Positions 33,758-44,031 of a stretch of 64,000 nucleotides of DNA are shown here, in pieces; position 1 is the stretch's first letter, and each line of letters begins with the position of its first letter. The stretch is from NCBI RefSeq assembly GCF_000816105.1, contig NZ_CP007140.1, forward strand, positions 372,001 through 436,000, in the 5' to 3' direction. This DNA is from Thermococcus guaymasensis DSM 11113. GTDB taxonomy: Archaea > Methanobacteriota_B > Thermococci > Thermococcales > Thermococcaceae. Position numbers and translations under genes: made by a program. The notes under the pieces are model-generated. The model was not told where the DNA came from, ran no database searches, and saw only the letters and a list, made by a program, of their open reading frames with translations.

Positions 33758-34438
33758 TTAACGTTCAAGCTTTTTAACGCCGTCCCTCGTGCCCACAAGC
33801 ACAACGTCGGCTATATCCGCGAAGATGCCGTTCTCAACAACACCAGGGATAGTGTTGAGCTCGATTTCCATGTCGAGAGGATCCTCTATCCTCTCGAACT
33901 TGGCATCGAGGATGAAGTTTCCGTTGTCCGTGATAACGGGCCCATCCTTTTTAACCCCCATCCTGAGCTCTGCTTTGGCGTTGAAGACCTCCAGCTCCTC
34001 GGCTATAGCCCTCCACGCGGCAGGGATTACCTCAATTGGAACCGGCATTTTTTCGCCTAGCCTCTCGACGAGCTTGCTCTCATCGACGAGGACTATGAAG
34101 GTGCCCGCGCGGTACTCGATTATCTTTTCCATCGTAAGGGCCGCGCCCCTGCCTTTAATGAGGTTGAGATTGGGATCCACTTCATCGGCCCCGTCCACCG
34201 CTATGTCAATGGCGTCGGTCTCGTCAAGAGATATCACCGGAATCCCGCTTTCAATGGCGAGAAGCCTTGACTGGTGAGAGGTTGGTATCCCATAGACCTC
34301 AAGCTCTTCCTCTCTGATGAGCTCCCCAAGGAGCTTTATGAAATATGCAGTAGTCGAGCCAGTCCCAAGTCCTATAACCATATCGTCATCGACAAAAGAG
34401 AGTGCCTCTTTTGCGACGGCTTTTTTTAGCTCCTCCAT
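33758..34438 (-). CDS. rpiA: Ribose-5-phosphate isomerase A
   Basis: A 226-residue enzyme that interconverts ribose 5-phosphate and ribulose 5-phosphate. The substrate loop VIGLGTGSTTAYFI, the DGADEVDPNLNLIKGRGAA block with the catalytic aspartates, and the basic DESKLVERLG are complete. In this organism it links ribulose 5-phosphate from HPS-PHI (19574-20794) to nucleotide synthesis. The end lies 33 bases from the tRNA-Leu gene, and the start 9 bases from the next gene upstream. Confidence 0.96.
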   Translation of the reverse strand: MEELKKAVAKEALSFVDDDMVIGLGTGSTTAYFIKLLGELIREEELEVYGIPTSHQSRLLAIESGIPVISLDETDAIDIAVDGADEVDPNLNLIKGRGAALTMEKIIEYRAGTFIVLVDESKLVERLGEKMPVPIEVIPAAWRAIAEELEVFNAKAELRMGVKKDGPVITDNGNFILDAKFERIEDPLDMEIELNTIPGVVENGIFADIADVVLVGTRDGVKKLER

Positions 34439-34447
34439 GCTCTCACC

Positions 34448-34804
34448 TCAAGACGAGTTCATCATTTGAGCAAGCAAACTCTGGTTGTTATAAGGAACTG
34501 GCTTGAAATCTATCCCTATGGTATAGACGAGCATCGTGAAGTACAGCCAAAACAGGAGCCAGCCCCAGAAAGCTTTTTTGAGAATGGCGACCCTGAGTGC
34601 CCCTCCATCAAGTGCTTTAAGCTCTTCAGGGAAATCTCCCCTTAAAACTGCCTTGATGAAAACGTCGCTGAGCAGGAACATTAGGGCTCCAATAATCCAC
34701 GCGGCCTTATTCTGGACAGACAGAGCACCACTGATTATCCCCGTGATCGCTCCCCAGAGGTATACAGCAAGGGCAAACTTATTATCAGCTCTCAATTTTT
34801 CCAC
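34448..34804 (-). CDS. Small membrane protein, EMC6-like candidate
   Basis: A 118-residue protein with three to four membrane helices (FALAVYLWGAITGIISGALS, AAWIIGALMFLLSDVFI, KKAFWGWLLFWLYFTMLVY). Size and topology resemble the archaeal EMC6-like family, but I cannot confirm it. It lies 9 bases upstream of rpiA on the same strand and is probably cotranscribed. Confidence 0.6.
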   Translation of the reverse strand: MEKLRADNKFALAVYLWGAITGIISGALSVQNKAAWIIGALMFLLSDVFIKAVLRGDFPEELKALDGGALRVAILKKAFWGWLLFWLYFTMLVYTIGIDFKPVPYNNQSLLAQMMNSS

Positions 34805-34971
34805 CCACTATCCCTCCGGCTTCACTTTTAAAATCTTATCCCTAGGGTTAGACGAAGATTTTATGAGCCTCATATTGAACCACAAAAGATAAAAGCTTTA
34901 ACCTCCTAATGGCCTGTAGACTGATTTCCATTAAGATTCCCGATTGAATCACAGCGTGGGAGGTGTAACTC

Positions 34972-35751
34972 TTGGAAGGCCGCTCTATAGTTTTTGCATC
35001 CGGAAAAGGCGGTACGGGAAAAACAACCACTGTTGCAAATCTGGGTGTTGCATTAGCCCAGTTCGGAAAGGAAGTCATCATGATCGATGCAGACATTACA
35101 ATGGCAAACCTCAGCCTCGTCCTCGGTATGGAGGACATCCCCATAACCCTGCATGACGTTCTGGCAAGGGAGGCAGATCTCAAAGATGCGATCTATGAAG
35201 GGCCAGCGGGCGTTAAGGTAATTCCTGGTGGGCTGAGCCTTGAGAAAATCAAAAAGGCAAAGCCCGAGAGGCTCAGGGAGGTCATTAGGGAGATAAGCCA
35301 GATGGCTGATTTCATCCTCATAGATGCTCCCGCGGGTCTTGAAATGACGTCTGTTACCGCCCTTCTCATTGGTAAGGAGCTCATAATCGTCACAAATCCC
35401 GAGATTTCAGCCATCACGGATTCCCTTAAGACAAAGCTCATAGCTGAGAAGCTTGGAACGCTTCCTCTGGGCGCCGTGCTCAACAGGGTAACCAACGAGA
35501 AAACCGAGCTCAGCCAGGAGGAGATAGAGGCCATTCTCGAAGTTCCAGTCCTCGAGGTAATTCCAGAGGATCCGGAAGTAAAGCGTGCCTCAGCTTATGG
35601 GATACCCCTCGTCATCAAGAACCCCACAAGCCCTGCCGCAATAGCGATCAAACAGCTGGCAGCCAAGCTCGCTGGCATTAAGTGGGAGCCGCCACAGCCC
35701 GAGAGCCCAATTAAGAGGGTCTTCAAGGCAATATTCGGCAGCAGGAGGTGA
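34972..35751 (+). CDS. MinD/ParA-type ATPase
   Basis: A 259-residue deviant Walker ATPase. Walker A is GKGGTGKTTT with the signature early lysine, the A' motif is IMIDADITMAN, and Walker B is FILIDAPAGLE. The start is TTG 34972, fixed by GGGAGGTG six bases upstream. The likely coupling to the small membrane protein that follows (6 bases later) suggests ATP-driven membrane positioning. Archaeal MinD homologues without MinE act on cell polarity or surface machines; the role here is open. Confidence 0.88.
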   Translation: MEGRSIVFASGKGGTGKTTTVANLGVALAQFGKEVIMIDADITMANLSLVLGMEDIPITLHDVLAREADLKDAIYEGPAGVKVIPGGLSLEKIKKAKPERLREVIREISQMADFILIDAPAGLEMTSVTALLIGKELIIVTNPEISAITDSLKTKLIAEKLGTLPLGAVLNRVTNEKTELSQEEIEAILEVPVLEVIPEDPEVKRASAYGIPLVIKNPTSPAAIAIKQLAAKLAGIKWEPPQPESPIKRVFKAIFGSRR

Positions 35752-35756
35752 AGAGC

Positions 35757-36005
35757 ATGGATTCATCAGTACTTTACGTTCTAGTTATAGTCTTGGGTTT
35801 CCTAAACCTCATGCTCCTCCTGCTCTACATCTCAGCCAGGAAGAACCCCTACTATGTGGTCTACGACGAGGAGACTAAATCGGCACTCAAGCGCCGTGTC
35901 ACAAACCTCAAGGAGGAGCTTGAGGAGGAACTTGTTGACTTCGACGTCGAGGAGTGGGAGAGGGAACTTGAAGAGAGCATAGACGAGGAAGTCAAGAACC
36001 TCTGA
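35757..36005 (+). CDS. Small single-helix membrane protein next to MinD
   Basis: An 82-residue protein with one N-terminal membrane helix (LYVLVIVLGFLNLMLLLLYI) and an acidic, probably coiled-coil cytoplasmic tail (LKEELEEELVDFDVEEWERE). GGAGGTGA overlaps the end of the MinD-like gene and gives the ATG 35757 start. It could be the membrane partner of that ATPase. No family recognised. Confidence 0.75.
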   Translation: MDSSVLYVLVIVLGFLNLMLLLLYISARKNPYYVVYDEETKSALKRRVTNLKEELEEELVDFDVEEWERELEESIDEEVKNL

Positions 36006-36073
36006 CTTAATATCCTTTTCTGTTCCATTAAGTTTTTAAAGTTACTTCTTGTTCCAAAAAATGGGTGGGGCGC

Positions 36074-36325
36074 ATGGTGGTGAGGCTAGGGTACAAAGAC
36101 AAACTGGTCTATGTAGAGAACAGCAGGGTTTATCTCTTCAAGGGAAGGCTGTACAGCGCCCCACTCGAAGAAGCTCTGCGAGCAGCATATTCCGAAGACG
36201 CCTTGGTTCCGCCGGAGATCAGAGAAATAGCCCCAGACCTCGCAGAAGTTTTGGGCACTGTCCCGAGAACCAGCGAGGAGAGACAGATCATTGAGGGCAT
36301 CCCCCGAGAGCAGGCCTACGCCTGA
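36074..36325 (+). CDS. Hypothetical 83-residue protein
   Basis: A small soluble protein (MVVRLGYKDKLVYVEN, then a region ending in PREQAYA). GGTGGGG sits four bases before ATG 36074, and a TATA-like TTTTTAAAG lies near 36030. No family recognised. It lies between the MinD cluster and AMP phosphorylase. Confidence 0.6.
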   Translation: MVVRLGYKDKLVYVENSRVYLFKGRLYSAPLEEALRAAYSEDALVPPEIREIAPDLAEVLGTVPRTSEERQIIEGIPREQAYA

Positions 36326-36433
36326 CTACTCCTTTTTCAAAATTCTTAGGTTGGTAGAGTGCCTATTCTGAGCGAAGGAGTTAAAAACCAATCCATCCTA
36401 TTTCTATGCCACCAAAAACTTGGAGGGGTGACT

Positions 36434-37945
36434 ATGAGGGCAAGGGTTAAGATATTGGACGTCTTCAGCGGCAGGTATTCAGTCTTCATAAGCGAAGAAG
36501 AAGCAAAGAAGGCAAAGCTGCACCCAGATGACCTCGTCAAAGTGGAGTCAGGGAAAAAGACGATCTACGGAAGCCTTGTCATAAGCAACCTGGTTGGATC
36601 CGGTGAGATCGGAGTAAGCAAAGACGTTCTCCAGCTCCACAGCCTCTCAGAGGGCGAAGTCGTCACGGTCACGCCGGTTGGCACCCCTGAGAGTGTCAGG
36701 TACATCAAGAAGAAAATGCACGGCGAAAAGCTCCGCAAAGTCGAGATCGAAGCCATAGTCAGAGACATCGTTGACAGAAAGCTCAGGGACATTGAGATAA
36801 GCTCCTTCGTGACCGCACTGGAGATAAACGGCCTCGACATGGACGAGATAGCTGCCTTGACAGTAGCAATGGCTGAAACGGGGGACATGCTCGACATCGA
36901 CAGGAAGCCAATCATGGACGTCCACAGCATCGGTGGCGTTCCCGGCAACAAGACCAACATCCTCGTGGTTCCGATAGTTGCGGCGGCGGGCCTCACCATT
37001 CCAAAAACGAGCTCAAGGGCAATAACCAGCGCCGCCGGAACGGCCGATGTTGTGGAGGTCTTCGCCAACGTCAGCTTCTCGCTCGACGAGATCAAGAGGA
37101 TAGTTGAGAAAGTTGGAGCCTGCCTCGTCTGGGGTGGTGCACTTAACCTCGCGCCGGCCGATGATATAACAATAAAATCCGAACGCGCCCTAAGCGTTGA
37201 CCCACCGGGGCTGATGCTTGCGAGCATAATGTCCAAGAAGTACGCGATGGGCAGCCAGTACGTTCTTATCGACATACCCACCGGCAAGGGCGTCAAGGTC
37301 GAGACCATGGAAGAGGCAAGATCCCTCGCGAGGGACTTCATAGAGCTTGGAAAGAGGCTCGGCCAGTACGTGGAGGTTGCCATAACCTACGGCGGCCAGC
37401 CTATTGGGCACACTGTCGGGCCTGCCCTTGAGGCCAGGGAAGCCCTCTCCGCCCTGATGACGGGAAAAGGGCCTGGAAGCCTCATAGAGAAGGCCACAGG
37501 TTTGGCCGGAATCCTGCTTGAGATGGGAGGAGTTGCTCCAGCCGGGATGGGCAAGAAGATGGCCAAAGAAATCCTTGAGAGCGGAAAGGCGTGGGAGAAG
37601 ATGAAAGAGATCATTGAGGAGCAGGGCGGCGATCCAAACATCAAACCCGAAGACATACCGATAGGGGACAAGACGTACACATTCACCGCACCCACAAGTG
37701 GTTATGTTACCTGGATAGATAACAGGGCAATAACTGGTATCGCAAGGGCCGCTGGAGCACCTGAGGACAAAGGCGCGGGTCTGGAGCTCTACGTCAAGGT
37801 CGGCGAGAAGGTCAAGGAAGGCGACCCGCTATTCACGATCCACGCCGAGAGCGAGGCCAGACTCGATCAGGCAATAGTCTTCGCCCGCAGGACAGAACCC
37901 ATCCGGATCGAAGGAATGGTTCTCCAGCGAATCGGGAACATCTGA
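36434..37945 (+). CDS. deoA: AMP phosphorylase
   Basis: A 503-residue enzyme. It is longer than bacterial thymidine phosphorylase owing to an N-terminal domain of about 85 residues, as in the Thermococcus AMP phosphorylase. [19 protein letters not shown] is the phosphate/pyrimidine-type signature, and [14 protein letters not shown] forms the active site. It splits AMP with phosphate into adenine and ribose 1,5-bisphosphate, the first step of the archaeal route through R15P isomerase and type III RubisCO. ATG 36434 follows GGAGGGGTG. Confidence 0.94.
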   Translation: MRARVKILDVFSGRYSVFISEEEAKKAKLHPDDLVKVESGKKTIYGSLVISNLVGSGEIGVSKDVLQLHSLSEGEVVTVTPVGTPESVRYIKKKMHGEKLRKVEIEAIVRDIVDRKLRDIEISSFVTALEINGLDMDEIAALTVAMAETGDMLDIDRKPIMDVHSIGGVPGNKTNILVVPIVAAAGLTIPKTSSRAITSAAGTADVVEVFANVSFSLDEIKRIVEKVGACLVWGGALNLAPADDITIKSERALSVDPPGLMLASIMSKKYAMGSQYVLIDIPTGKGVKVETMEEARSLARDFIELGKRLGQYVEVAITYGGQPIGHTVGPALEAREALSALMTGKGPGSLIEKATGLAGILLEMGGVAPAGMGKKMAKEILESGKAWEKMKEIIEEQGGDPNIKPEDIPIGDKTYTFTAPTSGYVTWIDNRAITGIARAAGAPEDKGAGLELYVKVGEKVKEGDPLFTIHAESEARLDQAIVFARRTEPIRIEGMVLQRIGNI

Positions 37946-38012
37946 CTTTTCTCTTTCATTTTGGTGGTGACCGCAAAATTTATAAACCCGCCCCGGTAGG
38001 TGATAACGGCGT

Positions 38013-38090
<78 letters not shown>

Positions 38091-38101
38091 ACATTTGGGC
38101 T

Positions 38102-38179
38102 GGGCCCGTGGTCTAGACTGGTTATGACGCCACCCTGACAAGGTGGAGGTCCGGGGTTCGAATCCCCGCGGGCCCACCA
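38102..38179 (+). tRNA. tRNA-Val (anticodon GAC)
   Basis: Acceptor GGGCCCG pairs with CGGGCCC, anticodon stem CCACC/GGTGG with loop CTGACAA gives GAC, T loop GGTTCGAATCC, encoded CCA. No separate promoter is visible in the 11-base gap after tRNA-Ala. Confidence 0.95.
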
Positions 38180-38216
38180 GCTCTTTCTCGAAACTCGTTT
38201 CTTGAGTGCAAAACAG

Positions 38217-38236
38217 CTTTGTACATTCGTACAAAG
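38217..38236. terminator. Hairpin between convergent genes
   Basis: CTTTGTAC and GTACAAAG form a perfect 8-bp stem with an ATTC loop, between the tRNA pair and the end of the next minus-strand gene. Another imperfect palindrome (CTCGAAACTCGTTTCTTGAG, 38187-38206) lies just before. It may end transcription from either side; archaeal terminators do not need a hairpin, so this is tentative. Confidence 0.35.
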
Positions 38237-38279
38237 ATCAAGAGAAATGCAGAAAACAAGAAAGAAGAACAAATCGCGC

Positions 38280-39110
38280 TCAGAGATCCCTGAGCTTTCT
38301 CAGTTTTCCACCCTTCACCTGGAGATAGCCCCTCTTCTCAAGGAAGCGAATCAGCTCGTCAAAGGACTCCTTGGAGGCGTGGACCACTAAGGTTCCCTTC
38401 TCAGTGGGTATCTGAAGGGGAAGCGCCCTTAGAAAGCTCTTCCTGAAGTTTTCCACTTCAACCTTCTTCTCACCGAGGGCTTTCAGGATCTCCCCCGCCA
38501 AGATGGCCCTTCCAACGAGGGCGAAGTAGGCCTTGAGGACGTCCTCTTCCTGGAAGTATTTGCTCGCGATCCGTCCAAAGGCGTTGATCTTCTCCATTCT
38601 CAGTTCGTGCACCTCAAACTCCCATTCCGGCACCAGATCAACAAAAACAAACTGCTTGGCGACTTTTTCGATTCCCTCTGGGTTCGTCACAAGGTTGAAT
38701 GGAAACTTGAACTGAAACTTCAGCTGAGAAATATCGACTCCATCCTTCAACTTTAGGAAATTGCCCTCCGGGCTGTAATCGAGGGCTCCGGCATTGTAGA
38801 GTTGGTCGAGGACGTCCGCAACCCATAGGCCCTCGGAAAGGAGCTTATCTGCCGACTCCCCCGCTTTCAAATGGTCAAGTATGTGCTCAACACTGGCCTT
38901 GAACGATTCAAATCCCTCCACAAGGGCTTCTTTATCCACGCCCTCCATTGCATCGATCTTCGCCCTTATCTCCTCAAGCGTTCCCTCGATCACGTAGCCA
39001 ACAAATGTCTCGTGGGACTGCCTCTCCACCACACTAAAGCTAACTCCCTTCCCCCTCAGGTCAGCGGAAAAAGCTTCTTTAACCGTCGGACTTTTAGTCG
39101 TGAGCCTCAT
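38280..39110 (-). CDS. Conserved hypothetical protein, 276 residues
   Basis: A soluble alpha/beta protein of unrecognised family. Visible pieces: an N-terminal beta-rich region (FSVVERQSHETFVGYVIEG), a helical region rich in acidic residues, and a C-terminal lysine-rich end (LQVKGGKLRKLRDL) that looks like a winged helix (SFDELIRFLEKRGYLQVKGG). No signal peptide or membrane helix. It is divergent from the LSm gene. Confidence 0.7.
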   Translation of the reverse strand: MRLTTKSPTVKEAFSADLRGKGVSFSVVERQSHETFVGYVIEGTLEEIRAKIDAMEGVDKEALVEGFESFKASVEHILDHLKAGESADKLLSEGLWVADVLDQLYNAGALDYSPEGNFLKLKDGVDISQLKFQFKFPFNLVTNPEGIEKVAKQFVFVDLVPEWEFEVHELRMEKINAFGRIASKYFQEEDVLKAYFALVGRAILAGEILKALGEKKVEVENFRKSFLRALPLQIPTEKGTLVVHASKESFDELIRFLEKRGYLQVKGGKLRKLRDL

Positions 39111-39170
39111 AGTACCACCGGTCGGTAAAGGCTAAAAAGCCTTATAGACTTTTGGATTTGGGTGGGAGAA

Positions 39171-39392
39171 ATGAGCGGAGAGGGAAAGCAGTACCTCCTC
39201 GACAGAACTCTGGAGAGATGGAAGGGGAAGCGGGTTGCCGTTGGAATCGGCAGCGAGACCAGCTTTTCTGGAATTCTGGCGGACTTCGATGAGGAGGTAA
39301 TCCTGCTGAGGGACGTGACGGACTACACAGGAAACCGGACGAAGGAACTCATAGCGAAGATCGACGACATAAACTGGATAACCCTGCTCTGA
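39171..39392 (+). CDS. LSm-like protein
   Basis: A 73-residue Sm-fold protein. The Sm1-type pattern is KRVAVGIGSETSFSGILADF then EEVILLRDVTDY, with the short Sm2-like end LIAKIDDINWITLL. GGTGGGAG precedes ATG 39171. It differs from the canonical archaeal SmAP1, so it is probably a paralogue binding small RNA. The mobB-like gene starts 10 bases downstream. Confidence 0.75.
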   Translation: MSGEGKQYLLDRTLERWKGKRVAVGIGSETSFSGILADFDEEVILLRDVTDYTGNRTKELIAKIDDINWITLL

Positions 39393-39402
39393 GGTGAGGG
39401 AA

Positions 39403-40137
39403 GTGAGAGCAGTTGCCTTCGTTGGCTTTAAAAAAAGCGGTAAAACGACAACCGTTGAGGCGGTCGCTAGAGTCCTCAAGGAGCGTGGCTACCGCGTCGC
39501 GATAGCAAAGAGCATGCACGCGGACTTTGACAGGGAGGGCAGCGACACTTGGAGGTTCTCAAAAGTGGCCGATGAGGTCATAGTCAGGGCACACGACACC
39601 AATGCACTCCTCTTCAAGGCGAAAGACATAAACGCGCTTTTCTCTATGGTTTCAGCAGATTTCCTCCTCCTTGAGGGGTTTAAATCTATCCAGCACGTTC
39701 CCAAGGTGATATGTGCGAGGAACAAAGAAGATGTAAGAGAACTCAATGACGGTCTCGCCATCGCGGTTAGTGGGGTCATTGCGTCAAGTGACGTTGATGA
39801 AATAGACGGCCTTCCAGTTATTGACGCAACTAAAGAGCCTAACAGACTCGCCGATCTCGTAAAGGAGAGAGCATTCATGCTCCCCAACATTGACTGTGGC
39901 CTCTGTGGTTTTAAGTGCTCAGAGATGGCAAGGATGATCGTCAGGGGTGAAAAGACCATTAAAGACTGCGTTGTCCTCAGCTCGAAGCCTAAAGTTACCG
40001 TAAAAATAGACGGTCAGGTTCTCCCGATGAAAGACTGGGTGCAAGAGCTGGTCGAGAAGACGATAAAAGGCATGCTCTCGGCGATGAAAGGCTACCGCGA
40101 GGGTAGGAGAATAGAGATTGTGATTAAGGAAGATTGA
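39403..40137 (+). CDS. mobB: MobB-like GTP-binding protein fused to an Fe-S domain
   Basis: A 244-residue protein. The N-terminal part is MobB (VAFVGFKKSGKTTTVEAVAR is the P-loop), which helps attach GMP to molybdopterin for tungsto- or molybdoenzymes. At about residue 165 follows DCGLCGFKCSEMARMIVRG with a fourth cysteine in IKDC, the pattern of the RnfB/CODH-type 4Fe-4S domain. GTG 39403 is preferred, after GGTGAGGGAA. The role of the added cluster is unknown. Confidence 0.85.
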   Translation: MRAVAFVGFKKSGKTTTVEAVARVLKERGYRVAIAKSMHADFDREGSDTWRFSKVADEVIVRAHDTNALLFKAKDINALFSMVSADFLLLEGFKSIQHVPKVICARNKEDVRELNDGLAIAVSGVIASSDVDEIDGLPVIDATKEPNRLADLVKERAFMLPNIDCGLCGFKCSEMARMIVRGEKTIKDCVVLSSKPKVTVKIDGQVLPMKDWVQELVEKTIKGMLSAMKGYREGRRIEIVIKED

Positions 40138-40226
40138 AACAGAGACCACGTCAGCTCAGCAGTTCATACAGTGATCCAATGGAAAACGTTTAATCTTTTC
40201 TCCTCCCATGATATCCGGTGGCGAGT

Positions 40227-41708
<1,482 letters not shown>

Positions 41709-41754
41709 CGAAAAGGTTATTACCCTTTTCTCCCAAATCCTTTTCGGTGAGAAA

Positions 41755-41958
41755 ATGGAGACCGTAGAGGCTGTTTATGAAGGGGGTGTCTTGAAGCCCC
41801 TAAAAAAAGTGAATCTCAGAGAGGGAGAGAGGGTAACCGTCGTTATAAAAAGAGACGTTTTGAAGCTCGCTGGGAGCGTTAAGAGGGCTATTACCATGGA
41901 AGAGCTGGAGGAGGCATACCATGAGTACGTTCTCCACAGGGGAAAGGGTCTTTCTTGA
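41755..41958 (+). CDS. VapB-type antitoxin, AF2212/DUF104 family
   Basis: A 67-residue protein with the family pattern [21 protein letters not shown] followed by RVTVVIKRD, a small beta-barrel-like DNA-binding domain. The C-terminal half would wrap the toxin. GGTGA lies four bases before ATG 41755. It overlaps the toxin start by 38 bases. The pair sits between glpK and the glycerol-3-phosphate dehydrogenase genes. Confidence 0.85.
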   Translation: METVEAVYEGGVLKPLKKVNLREGERVTVVIKRDVLKLAGSVKRAITMEELEEAYHEYVLHRGKGLS

Positions 41959-42384
41959 TACTTCGTTTATCCTGAACTTCCTTTCGGAGACGAGAGAGCG
42001 GTAGTTGCGCTTGAAAAAATGATTGACAAAGGAACGAGGTTCTACGTCAACCCAACAGTCATCGGTGAAGTGTGGTTTCAGCTCATGGCCAACGAGTATG
42101 TGAAAAAGCACGGAAGGTACTCCACCCATGGTATACGAGAAAAAGTTCACGAGGTTAAAGAAGCAATCAATGTGGCCAATGAGTTCTTTAGTGCACTTCC
42201 AGAGCTTGAAGTAGTTGAGATAACGGAAAGAACCGTGGAAATAGCAAGAGACCTTATCGAGAGCTATAACCTGCTTCCAAATGACGCCGTGATCCTCGCC
42301 TCGTGCATTCAGTACGGGATTAAAAAGCTTGTCACATTCGATTCAGACTTCAAGAAGTTCTCAGGGATTGAGATACTGCCATGA
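41921..42384 (+). pseudogene. VapC PIN-domain toxin with a frameshift
   Basis: The frame from ATG 41921 gives [18 protein letters not shown] and a TAG at 42002. The rest of the PIN domain continues one base out of frame (AVVALEKMIDKG to FDSDFKKFSGIEILP, ending 42384). One lost base near 41995-42003 explains it. All four acidic PIN residues (LDTSF, VIGEVW, LPNDAVI, FDSDF) remain, so the loss is recent or a sequence error. As written, no full toxin is made. Confidence 0.8.
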
Positions 42385-42540
42385 GGAATAGACAACCCTG
42401 TTCACTCAAATACTGTTCGCCTCTGTCCTTTTTTCTAATGTCCTAAAAAGTCCTTTCCAGGCTTTTTTCAGCAAACTAAAGGTTAAGGAAAGCTTTAAAA
42501 CACCCAGCACCGTTTCTGAGGTAAGATTGAGGTGACCCTT

Positions 42541-44031
42541 ATGAAGACGAAAGTCGCCATAATAGGCGCGGGTATTAGCGGTGCGAGCATAGCGAGGGTT
42601 CTCAGCAGGTACGAGAACCTCGAAGTCCATCTGATAGAGAAAGCCCCGGACGTCGGCTGGGGCGTGAGCAAGGCCAACACGGCTCTAATCCACGGCGGCT
42701 ACGACGACGACCCCGAGAAGTACCCGATGAGGGCGAAACTGTGCATAGGGGGAAACAGGCTCTGGCACCAGTGGGTCAAGGAACTTGAGATCCCACACGT
42801 CTGGAACGGGGCTCTGATAGTCGCTTTGAAGGAAGAGGACTTCGACGAGCTTGAGAAACTCCTTGAGCGCGGGAGGCAGAACGGCGTCCCGGAGATGAGG
42901 ATCGTTGACCGGGAGGAGGTCTTCCACCTGGAGCCGAACCTCACGAGGGAAGCAATCGGTGCCCTCTGGGTTCCGATAGTGGGACAGATCGGGCCGATTC
43001 CAGCGGTCATTGCCATAACCGAAAACGCGGTGGCGAACGGGGTTAAGACCCACCTTGAGACAGAGGTCAGGGGGATAAAGGTCGAGAACGGCGAGGTTAA
43101 GGGTGTTGAAACAAACAACGGCTTCATTGAGGCTGACATCGTCATCAACGCCGCGGGCCTCTACGCCGACGAGATAGCTAGAATAGCGGGCATAGATTAT
43201 TTCGAGATTCACCCGAGGAAGGGCGAGTACTGGCTCTTTGACGACACCGTTCCCGGGCCGAGGCGCGTCCTCTTCCCGACGCCGACGCCGATAAGCAAGG
43301 GTATCGTCGTCACGACCGAGGTTTCCGGGCACCTTATGATTGGACCAAACGCCCAGGATTTACCGCCCGAGGAGAAGGACAACCTCGCGACAACCAGAGA
43401 GGGCCTCAAAGAGGTCTGGGAAGGGGCGAAGAAGCTCTGGCCCCAGCTCCCGCCGAGGAGCAGGGTCATCAGGACGTTTGCTGGCTTAAGGCCAGAGCCG
43501 ACGGGAGGGGACTTCATAATCAAAGCCGAGGAAGAGGTCTGGGGCTTCATTAACGTCGCCGGAATACGCTCACCCGGCCTGACGAGCGCTCCTGCAATAG
43601 CCTACGAGGTAGCGGAGATTATAAAGCGCGACCTCGGGATCGAGCTGAGGGAGAAGTCAAAGTGGAACCCCTACAGGAAGGAGATTACCCACTTCTTCAT
43701 GATGACTCCTGAGCAGGCGAACGAGGCCGTAACGAAGAACCCCGCCTATGGAAAAATCGTCTGCAGGTGCAACAACGTCAGCGAGGGGGACATTCTGGAG
43801 GCCATCGAGAGGATGAAGTTCATCGGCGTTAAAACACCGAGCGTGGATTCTGTCAAGTTCAGGACAAAGGCCACAACCGGAACCTGTCAGGGAAGCTTCT
43901 GCAGGCCGAAGATAATACAGCTCCTAGCCAGGGAGTACGGCGTCGAGCCGTGGAAGGTCACGCTGAAGGGTAAGGGAAGCGAGATTGGAATAGGAGACGT
44001 CAAGGCCCTTCTCAGGGGGGAGGAAGCATGA
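42541..44031 (+). CDS. glpA: FAD-dependent glycerol-3-phosphate dehydrogenase, large subunit
   Basis: A 496-residue flavoprotein. The FAD site is VAIIGAGISGASIARVL, followed by a DAO-type fold, and the C-terminus has a BFD-like [2Fe-2S] domain (VCRCNNVSEGD with a second pair in GTCQGSFCRP). It oxidises glycerol 3-phosphate to DHAP. ATG 42541 follows GGTGA, with a TATA-like AGCTTTAAAAC at 42490-42500. It starts the glpA-oxidoreductase-DUF1667 operon. Confidence 0.88.
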   Translation: MKTKVAIIGAGISGASIARVLSRYENLEVHLIEKAPDVGWGVSKANTALIHGGYDDDPEKYPMRAKLCIGGNRLWHQWVKELEIPHVWNGALIVALKEEDFDELEKLLERGRQNGVPEMRIVDREEVFHLEPNLTREAIGALWVPIVGQIGPIPAVIAITENAVANGVKTHLETEVRGIKVENGEVKGVETNNGFIEADIVINAAGLYADEIARIAGIDYFEIHPRKGEYWLFDDTVPGPRRVLFPTPTPISKGIVVTTEVSGHLMIGPNAQDLPPEEKDNLATTREGLKEVWEGAKKLWPQLPPRSRVIRTFAGLRPEPTGGDFIIKAEEEVWGFINVAGIRSPGLTSAPAIAYEVAEIIKRDLGIELREKSKWNPYRKEITHFFMMTPEQANEAVTKNPAYGKIVCRCNNVSEGDILEAIERMKFIGVKTPSVDSVKFRTKATTGTCQGSFCRPKIIQLLAREYGVEPWKVTLKGKGSEIGIGDVKALLRGEEA

